Shown here in pieces: positions 55,886 through 64,000 of a DNA stretch of 64,000 bases (position 1 is its first letter; each line of letters starts with the position of its first letter). Location: positions 8,384,133 to 8,448,132 of the forward strand of contig OY743187.1 in NCBI GenBank assembly GCA_963555705.1, given 5' to 3'. Position numbers and translations under genes: made by a program. The stretch is from Ligustrum vulgare. Taxonomy: Eukaryota; Streptophyta; Magnoliopsida; Lamiales; Oleaceae. The notes below the pieces were generated by a model, which worked only from the letters and a program-made list of their open reading frames with translations, was not told the DNA's origin and ran no database searches.

Positions 55886-56103
55886 AGGCGTGTTTGATAT
55901 ATTAAATTTTTCATGGAAAATGTCAACTCAAAGAAAATATTTTATATATTTATTGTTTGATGGACAAATTTTTCATGTAAAATATTTTGTAGGTACAAGT
56001 TTTCAATACATGTTTTGCTCCATTTCAAGCCAAATATTTTCTTTACCATTAGGTGGGAAAATAAAGATGAAAAAGGAAAATCATTTTCCATAACACACCC
56101 TTA
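55886..56103. mobile_element. MITE, same family as 1867-1984
   Basis: TAAGGCGTGTTTGATAT on the left and TAACACACCCTTA on the right. The interior has CATGGAAAATGTCAA and GTAAAATATTTTGT, comparable to CATGGAAAAGAATCC and GTAAAATTTTCTC in the intron-3 copy. Confidence 0.55.
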
Positions 56104-56681
56104 TGGTCCATTTGATAGCGAAGGTGAAATTTAGGTGAAAACGAAATAAATTTTAGGGAATTAAATTCCTGAAAACTTATTTTTCTGAGAATTAGAAGTT
56201 TAATGTATTTGATTGGTTTAATTTTGTTGGTGGAAAAAATGAAATTTTTTTTCAAATTTTATTGTTTAATTAACATTATTTGTCATGTCAACAGGGGCGG
56301 AGCCAGGGGAGGCCCAACTGGGCCATGGCCCACCCCTATTCCAGAAAGGGAACAGTACACATATCAGGTACTTATAGATACCAATTTCAAATTTAGAGAA
56401 CAAATTCAACTTCTTCATTTATCAGGTATATATATATATATGGTAACAGAAAACATAGTAACGTCCAGAAATCACGGCTTCAGTTATTCATACGTTTCCA
56501 TATTAATCTGTGGGTCTCCAGTTACGCTATTTTGATGGCAGCTAGTTTTAATTTTGGCAACTACCATTCTAAGAGTGTAAAAAATATCCCCGGCGCCGGA
56601 ATAATAGGAACTCAACAAATATTGTTTAGGTTACACTAATCGCAACAAAAACAAGATGTGCAAGAAACCAGTAGCAGATTT

Positions 56682-57335
56682 TAACTAATTTAAGGTGTAA
56701 GGTCACAGCTAATAAATTAGGTCACATATATAAATTGTAATAGGTCACATTCATGTTACTGCATCTCAAAAATCAATCAAACTCACTGGATGCATCAAGA
56801 ACTACGTGGGAAATAATTCATTAGCAATCAGGAAACATTAACTAATTTAAGCTGTGAGGTCATAGCTAATAAACTAGGTCACATATATAAATTGCACTAG
56901 GTCACATTCATGTCATTGCATCTCAAAAACCAATCAAACCCACTGGATGCAGCAGGAACTAAGTGGGCAGTAATCAATTGGCTTCGTGAGGTCACAGCTA
57001 ATAAATTAGGTTACATATATAAATTGCACTAGGTCACATTCATGTCAATGCATCTAAAAAATTAATCAAACTCACTGGATGCAGCAGGAACTAAGTGGGC
57101 AACAATCCATTGGCAATTAGTAGACATTAACTAATTTAAGTTGTGAGGTCATAGCTAATAAATTAGGTTACAAATACAAATTGCACTAGGTCACATTCAT
57201 GTCATTGCATCTAAAAAATCAATCAAACTCACTGGATGCAGCAAGAACTAAGAGGGCAATAATCCATTGGCAATTAGCAAACATTAACTAATTTAAATTG
57301 TGAGGTCATTGCTAATAAATTAGGTCACATATGTA
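56682..57335. repeat. Tandem array of about 155-bp units
   Basis: Four complete units and a partial fifth (starts about 56682, 56840, 56975, 57128, 57286). Each contains GCTAATAAATTAGGTCACAT, AGGTCACATTCATGTCATTG and CAAACTCACTGGATGCAGCA. The SIRE LTR at 57341 inserted into the last unit. Confidence 0.88.
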
Positions 57336-57340
57336 AGTTG

Positions 57341-58723
57341 TGTTAACCCAAGATAAACTAACCAAAAGGGGGGTGAATTGGTTTATAAAACTTTTTCGAT
57401 AAATAATTTTAAACTTAAAAACCAATGAGTATAAGTATGAGCACTTAGTATTACAAGTAGCTAAACTATCAATGTAGTGTGCTATAAATGTATAAACTTA
57501 ATTGATAAAGCAAGTAAGTAAAAGGGATAAGAGATTGCAAACGCGATTTAGGGAGGTTCAATCAACCAACGTGATCTACGTCCTCCGTTACCGAGCTCTC
57601 CGTCACGAGCAAGGCCAAATCCACTATATTGATAACTTACAACAAGGAGTATCGAATCCTTAGGTGACTTTACAACAAGGAGCACCTATCCTTTACAATC
57701 GAGTTTTCACAAGGATCTCGGAACCATAAACAAAGTACAAATGAGAATTTTTACAATCGAACCAACTCTCTTAACAAATGATATGATCAATACAAGTATC
57801 TTGAGAGTTTTATGATAACACTTCAATAGATAGCAAATATTTAAAGCTCAAGTGTTTATGAAAACTTTGAAGAAGGATATGAGATAGTTTTTCTTGAATC
57901 AAAGTTTTTCAACCAATGATCTCTCTTTCCAAATAATACTTAGTTAAGTATGAAGAGAGATATACACTTCAATAAGTGTTTGGTGATATGAACTCAATCA
58001 ATGATCAATAATGAAGTAAGAGTATTGAGTTTTCTACAAGATGGAATTCTTGATAAAGATATGAAATAGTTTTTGAACAATCAAGAGATTCCTTGCAATA
58101 AATGAAATAGAATGTAAAAAAAAATAAGCTCAATGATTTTCTCAATAAATTTCTCTCTTAAATGCTCTTGTAAGTTGGTCTTAATGAATGCAAGAGAAGT
58201 GGCTATTTATAGAGTAAATTTCGCATATACTGACTCTTACGGTCGACCTATTCAGCCATGCGGTCGACCTCAATATAGCCGTTGCAAGAAAATAGCCGTT
58301 GAGTTCAAAATCATGCAGTGCGGTCGACCGGTTCATTTTGCGGTCGACCTGTTCAATCAGAATTTTAAGATTTTGATTTTGCAAGGCTTTTTGATCAAGG
58401 TTGATTTTGAAAACGATATTTTAATGGTTTAAAAAATGTTTCTTGAGTTTTATGAAATGCATTGCTAGCTATTGATGCATTAACCTTACATAACATTGAA
58501 AAGCAATTGTAAGATCTCCATTCTTTGTAAACTCCATTCATCGATCTTCATACTATCGCATCTTGTGTTTTTGATCTTTTATCTTCGAGAGATGATTTGT
58601 CCTTTGAATGCTTTGAAGATTATCGTTACATGAAACACTTGAAATACACTTGTTAATAACACAATATAATCTTGTTTGTTATTTATCAAAACAATAAGGT
58701 TAAGCATTGACCATAGGTCAACA
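57341..58723 (-). repeat. SIRE-type copia LTR (minus orientation)
   Basis: 1383 bp. Plus-strand ends are TGTTAACCC and GGTCAACA, followed by the complement of a polypurine tract (ATTTCCCCCTTTTTG). It is nearly identical, inverted, to 62367-63742. GGTCGACC occurs at 58241, 58262, 58322 and 58342. Confidence 0.9.
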
Positions 58724-59309
58724 ATTTCCCCCTTTTTGATTATGACAAACAAGATGATTTAAACAGTCAATATAGGCAATTTAAAGCATAGAGAAATGAG
58801 AACAATTGATATATATTCCCCCTATTTTTTGCAAACTAATAAATAATCTTTTAAGGCAAAATAGTGGCATAATCTATTATATAATTCATGTCTATCCATA
58901 TAGATTATCCATATCAAACGCCAACAAATCATCACATCGTTTCCCCCTTTTGACATAAGCAAAAAGGCGGTATATATCCCTCAAGTATGAGCATAAGATA
59001 GAATATCATGAATGTAATAGTATTCCCCCTTCATTTTACAAGCGCATAAGGGTAATGTCCGACCATAAATTTTATCCCATCAATTTCATCATATACACAC
59101 CATAACATAAGCAAGCACCATATTTCACAATAGCATATCTCAATTCCAAGTACGAATTATCATTTGATAAATCACAAAATACTCATAACACAAGATCAAA
59201 ATAGGTTTTAAACTAAGGAGAAGAAATGTGTTAGATAGCATAAGTAAAATACCATAAGTTTACTACCACATATAAGAAGTAAGAGAAGCATAAGTGATGG
59301 TCACTCCAT
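58724..59309. other. SIRE internal non-coding region
   Basis: Between the 3' LTR and the extra ORF on the minus strand. It has three further pyrimidine-rich tracts (TTCCCCCTATTTTTTG at about 58817, CGTTTCCCCCTTTTG at about 58938, ATTCCCCCTTC at about 59021), resembling additional polypurine tracts. Confidence 0.55.
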
Positions 59310-60466
59310 TGGAGGAGGTGGTGGAAAAGGAAACACGTTATTGAACCGAGCTTGAATGTTCCCAAGTGTCTCCATGATGGTGTTTTGATTTTTCAATAAT
59401 TGTTGTTGCATGTCCATCATGTGGTGTTGCATATTTACCATGCCTTCGACCGTGTTAGAGAGAGAATCAATGTGGCCATTGGTTTGATTGTAGAGTTCCT
59501 CGGTGAACACCCAACCGGTCGGTGGAGCATGTTGAGGTATGTGTGGATGGGGTACGACATGAGCTCCTTCCTCCCCGTCACTCCCTTGAGCTTCGGCGTC
59601 ATCTTCAATAGGAAGTGTTGAGGGCCCCGATTTTCATCAAATCCTTGGGTATGACAAACTCATTGACCATGCTCCTTAAAAATTTTCATTTTCTTCAACG
59701 TGTGTTTATTGATGGTATCGGTCGATTTTTGTTCAATGAAAGCCTCACCCTCAAGAGGAATATTGAAATGAGTAAAGATTTTAGTAAGGATCATACCATA
59801 TGGAAGTCCTAGGATTTGGGTGGAGGTGCTCACATGATTCATATGTTGAATTGCAATGTGAGGGAAATCGACTTTACGACCCGACAAACAAGAATCAAGC
59901 AAAAATAGGTCAAGATGTGTAACATTTTCGAGATGACCTTTCCGAGGGACGAAAATGTGGGCTATATGTAAGAGCTTACAAGGGAGAGTTAGGTGATATG
60001 TGTTAAGTTTCATGGAATGATTTATTTCCCTCCCCGTGACCCGATGGCGTGCAATAGCGGGAGTATAACCCTCACAACGAGGAACACTACTTTGTGCATA
60101 AACAAGGTTCTCACAAGTATCTAAATTCAAAATAGTACGCAACAATTCTCTAGTAATCCTAATACGAGTCCCTTTTACATTACTAGAGATAGAAGTAGGG
60201 GTGTGAACAAGATTTTTATAGAATTCTCTAATGAGATTAGGATAAGCTTTTTCATGAATGGCTACAATATTCGCCCAACCAATGTTTTCAATAAACTCCT
60301 CTAAATGAAAAGATGGAGCTTCCATTGAAAAAACAAAGAGATCAACGGATTTACCTATAATGATGGGACATTTTTGAATGCGATCTTCACCAACATCTTC
60401 ATCACTATCACTGGAGGATGGAGGGGGACGTTGTGAGACTTGCTTTACTCTTTTTCTTGGAGGCAT
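59304..60466 (-). pseudogene. SIRE extra ORF after pol (plant transposon protein domain)
   Basis: The minus strand starts MPPRKRVKQVSQRPPPSSSD and runs 268 residues with the pattern of the putative plant transposon protein domain (PF20167-like): FIENIGWANIVAIHEKAYPN, LIREFYKNLVHT and ITRELLRTILNLD. After a frameshift near 59660 the C-terminal part continues (WVFTEELYNQTNGHIDSLSN, coiled-coil MQHHMMDMQQQLLKNQN) to PPPPPME. SIRE/Maximus copia elements carry an additional ORF after pol, sometimes called env-like. I see no signal peptide or transmembrane segment. Confidence 0.65.
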
Positions 60467-60888
60467 TGTAAACTTGGAAAAGGAAAAACTCGGATTTGTG
60501 GTGAAAAACTTGCGAAATGGGTAGGATAGATGAAGAACTTGAAATTTTGAGAAAATATGGAATGAGAAGTATGGGTTTGATGTTTAATAAGTTGGAATTG
60601 AAGTAAAAACTTCGAAATTGGAGTAGAGGAGAAGAGAATTAGAGAGAGATGTGCGAAAAAGTGAGTTAGGGTTCGAACAAAATGGGGAAAATCTGATTTT
60701 AAAAACATGTATTTCGAGCATGCGGTCGACCGGACTGCATATGGGGTCGACCGCAGTGTTAAGGTTTGGACTCTCTGGAATTTCGGGTAGCACACACCGA
60801 TCGACCTCAAAATGCATACAGGTCGACCTATTGTTGATGTCCGGTCGACCTATAAATCCCCCCCTTTTTTTTAAATACATTTACACAT
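60467..60888. other. Spacer with a GGTCGACC cluster
   Basis: Between pol and the extra ORF. GGTCGACC occurs at 60724, 60745, 60831 and 60843, with a degenerate copy at 60799; the same motif as in the LTRs. Confidence 0.7.
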
Positions 60889-62170
60889 TTAACCACATAT
60901 TTCACTTTCATCAATAATTCCTAAACCTCTTCTAATATAAGAGAATCTATCAAGAGCAAGAGGTTTAGTTAAGATATCGGCTAATTGATTTTCCGTGCAA
61001 ACAAATTCTAAGTAAATATCACCTTTTTGCACATGATCTCTAAGAAAATGATGTCGAATTTCAATATGCTTTGTGCGAGAGTGCAAGATGGGATTTTTTG
61101 ACAAATTAATAGCACTAGTGTTATCACACATAATAGGAGCATTTTCAAATTTCAAATGATAATCATTAAGAGTTTGTTTCATCCACAAAACTTGAGCACA
61201 AAAACTAGCGGCCGAGATATATTCGGCCTCGGCGGTAGATAGTGCAACAGAATTTTGTTTCTTGCTAAACCATGACACAAGTGCAAAGCCTAGAAAGTGA
61301 CAAGTTCCACTTGTGATTTTTCTATCAATTGTGCACCCGGCCCAATCGGAATCCGAATAATTTATAAGATCAATATGAGTTCCTTTTGGATACCAAAGTC
61401 CCAAAGTTTTAGTGCCACATAAATATCTAAAAATACGTTTTAAGGCACTTAGATGAGATTCTTTAGGATTGGATTGAAATCTAGCACATAAGCATACACT
61501 AAACATAATATCGGGTCTACTTGCGGTTAAGTAAAGAAGGGATCCAATCATACCTCGATATTTTGTAATGTCAATGGAAGTGCCTTGCTCGTCTTTGTCC
61601 AATTTGATTGAAGTACTCATGGGAGTATTCATTGGCTTCAAGTTTTCCATCTCAAAATTTTTGAGCATATCCACAATGTACTTGGTTTGACTAATGAATA
61701 TCCCTTCACTATTTTGTTTGATTTGAAGCCCGAGGAAGAATTTTAACTCTCCCATCATGCTCATTTCAAATTCATTGCTCATACATTTTGAAAATTCTTC
61801 ACAAAGAGACACATTAGTTGCACCAAAAATAATATCGTCAACATAGATTTGTACAACAATCATGTCTTCCTTTTTGTTTTTGATAAAAAGTGTAGTATCC
61901 ACATTTCCCATTTGAAAGTAATTTGAAATAAGAAATTTACTCAATCTTTCATACCAAGCTCTAGGAGCTTGTTTTAAACCATATAGAGCCTTTTTTAGTT
62001 TAAAAACATTATCCGGAAATTTATGATTTTTGAAACCGGGAGGTTGTTCAACATAGACTTCTTCTTGAATAAAACCATTTAAAAATGCACTTTTGACATC
62101 CATTTGATAAAGAGTAAAACCTTTATGACAAGCAAAGGAAAGAAGCATACGAATGCATTCTAGTCTAGCA
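60889..62170 (-). pseudogene. SIRE copia pol: RT C-terminal part and RNase H
   Basis: Open on the minus strand for 419 residues from 62148, with the family sequence extending in frame to about 62170. RT: YQMDVKSAFLNGFIQEEVYV, ALYGLKQAPRAWYERLSKFL, and catalytic YVDDIIFGATN. RNase H: SDSDWAGCTIDRKITSGTCH, SVALSTAEAEYISAA, SRTKHIEIRHHFLRDHV and LADILTKPLALDRF, to the natural C terminus. The fingers of RT, integrase, protease and gag expected upstream are missing; the frame stops at a breakpoint where plus-strand gag begins. The surviving part is undamaged, which suggests a recent event. Confidence 0.9.
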
Positions 62171-62366
62171 ACCGGTCACAAAAGAACCGAATGTCCCAAC
62201 AAGAGAAAATTCTTCAAAAAGAAAGCTCTACAAGCTACTTGGGATGATAGTGATGATGAGCAAGATGAAAGTGAAAGTCAAGATGAAGTTGCAAACATGT
62301 GCTTCATGGCCATTGAAGATGAGGTAAATACTAATGACATTCCCTCCTATGATGAACTATCTACCT
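62171..62366 (+). pseudogene. SIRE gag fragment (zinc knuckle onward), plus strand
   Basis: Reads GHKRTECPNKRKFFKKKALQ then ATWDDSDDEQDESESQDEVA and NMCFMAIEDE, the end of a CCHC knuckle and the acidic tail that follow gag in SIRE elements. It is in opposite orientation to the adjoining pol and ends inside the sequence CCTATGG, which is also the start of the adjoining LTR homology. Confidence 0.85.
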
Positions 62367-63742
62367 CCTATGGTCAATGATTAACCTTATTGTTTTGATA
62401 AATAACAAACAAGATTATATTGTGTTATTAACAAGTGTATTTCAAGTGTTTCATGTAACGATAATCTTCAAAGCATTCAAAGGACAAATCATCTCTCGAA
62501 GATAAAAGATCAAAAACACAAGATGCGATAGTATGAAGATCGATGAATGAAGTTTACAAAGAATGGAGATCTTACAATTGCTTTTCAATGTTATGTAAGG
62601 TTAATGCATCAATAGCTAGCAATGCATTTCATAAAACTCAAGAAACATTTTTTAAACCATTAAAATATCGTTTTCAAAATCAACCTTGATCAAAAAGCCT
62701 TGCAAAATCAAAATCTTAAAATTCTGATTGAACAGGTCGACCGCAAAATGAACCGGTCGACCGCACTGCATGATTTTGAACTCAACGGCTATTTTCTTGC
62801 AACGGCTATATTGAGGTCGACCGCATGGCTGAATAGGTCGACCGTAAGAGTCAGTATATGCGAAATTTACTCTATAAATAGCCACTTCTCTTGCATTCAT
62901 TAAGACCAACTTACAAGAGCATTTAAGAGAGAAATTTATTGAGAAAATCATTGAGCTTATTTTTTTTTACATTCTATTTCATTTATTGCAAGGAATCTCT
63001 TGATTGTTCAAAAACTATTTCATATCTTTATCAAGAATTCCATCTTGTAGAAAACTCAATACTCTTACTTCATTATTGATCATTGATTGAGTTCATATCA
63101 CCAAACACTTATTGAAGTGTATATCTCTCTTCATACTTAACTAAGTATTATTTGGAAAGAGAGATCATTGGTTGAAAAACTTTGATTCAAGAAAAACTAT
63201 CTCATATCCTTCTTCAAAGTTTTCATAAACACTTGAGCTTTAAATATTTGCTATCTATTGAAGTGTTATCATAAAACTCTCAAGATACTTGTATTGATCA
63301 TATCATTTGTTAAGAGAGTTGGTTCGATTGTAAAAATTCTCATTTGTACTTTGTTTATGGTTCCGAGATCCTTGTGAAAACTCGATTGTAAATGATAGGT
63401 GCTCCTTGTTGTAAAGTCACCTAATGATTCGATACTCCTTGTTGTAAGTTATCAATATAGTGGATTTGACCTTGTTCGTGACGGAGAGCTCGGTAACGGA
63501 GGACGTAGATCACGTTGGTTGATTGAACCTCCCTAAATCGCGTTTGCAATCTCTTATCCCTTTTACTTACTTGCTTTATCAATTAAGTTTATACATTTAT
63601 AGCACACTACATTGATAGTTTAGCTACTTGTAATACTAAGTGCTCATACTTATACTCATTGGTTTTTAAGTTTAAGATTATTTATCGAAAAAGTTTTATA
63701 AACCAATTCACCCCCTCTTGGTTAGTTTATATTGGGTTAACA
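62367..63742 (+). repeat. SIRE-type copia LTR (plus orientation, 5' end trimmed)
   Basis: Nearly identical to the inverted LTR 57341-58723 but lacks the first bases (TGTTGA). It ends GGGTTAACA and is followed by the primer-binding site TGGTATCAGAGC (63745-63756). GGTCGACC occurs at 62735, 62755, 62815 and 62836. Confidence 0.92.
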
Positions 63743-63794
63743 ATTGGTATCAGAGCTTAGGAACTCTTTCATTTAGATTTTACTATCTTGAGTT

Positions 63795-64000
63795 ATGGCT
63801 AACCAAAATATTGAAGGTCATTCTACTAATCGTCCTCCGTTATTTGATGATATTAATTATAATTATTGGAAAACTAGAATGATGATTTTTATTCAATCCA
63901 TTGATTATAATATTTGGGATGCCATTGAATCCGGTCCTCATGAGCTTACTATGGTTATTAAAGTTGATGGAAAATCGGATATAATTATTTCAAAACCAAA
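63795..64000 (+). CDS. SIRE copia gag, 5' part (runs off the window)
   Basis: Starts MANQNIEGHSTNRPPLFDDI, 53 nt after the LTR, and reads NYNYWKTRMMIFIQSIDYNI, then WDAIESGPHELT. This is the DUF4219/UBN2-type N terminus of copia gag (xFxGxNYxxWKxRM). The frame is open to the window edge. It belongs to the element whose 5' LTR is 62367-63742. Confidence 0.85.
   Translation, partial: MANQNIEGHSTNRPPLFDDINYNYWKTRMMIFIQSIDYNIWDAIESGPHELTMVIKVDGKSDIIISKP

Noticed and set aside
56291..56345. GGGGCGGAGCCAGGGGAGGCC, similar to one end of a plant hAT family
   Set aside because: Only one end is visible; no inverted partner found downstream, so no element boundaries can be given.
58133..58432. Identical 99-codon frames in the two SIRE LTRs
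   Set aside because: They lie wholly within LTR sequence in opposite orientations and show no domain; identity reflects LTR identity.

Overview
The window is nuclear DNA of a flowering plant, most likely a eudicot. It is AT-rich, has short GT-AG introns, and carries four recognisable host genes: a WIYLD-domain protein at 744-3065, a reticulon-like RTNLB17 at 14657-16625, a NOXY2-type mitochondrial protein at 20516-20951 on the minus strand, and an EAR-motif ERF repressor at 49707-50396. Almost everything else is transposable-element sequence, much of it nested. The species cannot be named from sequence alone.

Layout. 1-5250: the WIYLD gene, with MITEs in its third intron, and a hAT-like non-autonomous element. 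5251-14019: a minus-strand Helitron of about 2.4 kb, split by a complete Ty1/copia element (6422-12803). That element has GAAGG target duplications and LTRs differing at one base in 458, yet its coding region is degenerate. 14246-21450: the RTNLB17 and NOXY2 genes, MITEs and a Helitron 3' end. 21451-36685: a five-level nest. A gypsy LTR holds a MULE-like element with long TIRs (21481-36454); this holds an endogenous plant pararetrovirus of the family Caulimoviridae (about 22175-35370); this holds a CACTA element (25490-30438) carrying host-gene fragments; and the CACTA holds a 273-bp hAT MITE.

36455-39740: a gypsy element reduced to gag and LTRs. 40072-41289: an RNase H remnant and a decayed 18S rDNA segment. 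42086-49250: two long inverted-repeat arms enclosing a tandem internal-LTR-internal-LTR gypsy array. 50397-57335: AT-rich intergenic DNA with MITEs, a SINE candidate, a Helitron 5' end and two tandem-repeat blocks. 57341-64000: SIRE-type copia sequence arranged head to head, with LTR and pol on the minus strand and a gag fragment, LTR and gag on the plus strand.

The four host genes are functionally unrelated: chromatin or ubiquitin binding, ER shaping, mitochondrial function and ethylene-type transcriptional repression. No operon-like or cluster logic applies. The most informative features are the nests, because each insertion can be ordered in time against its host element.
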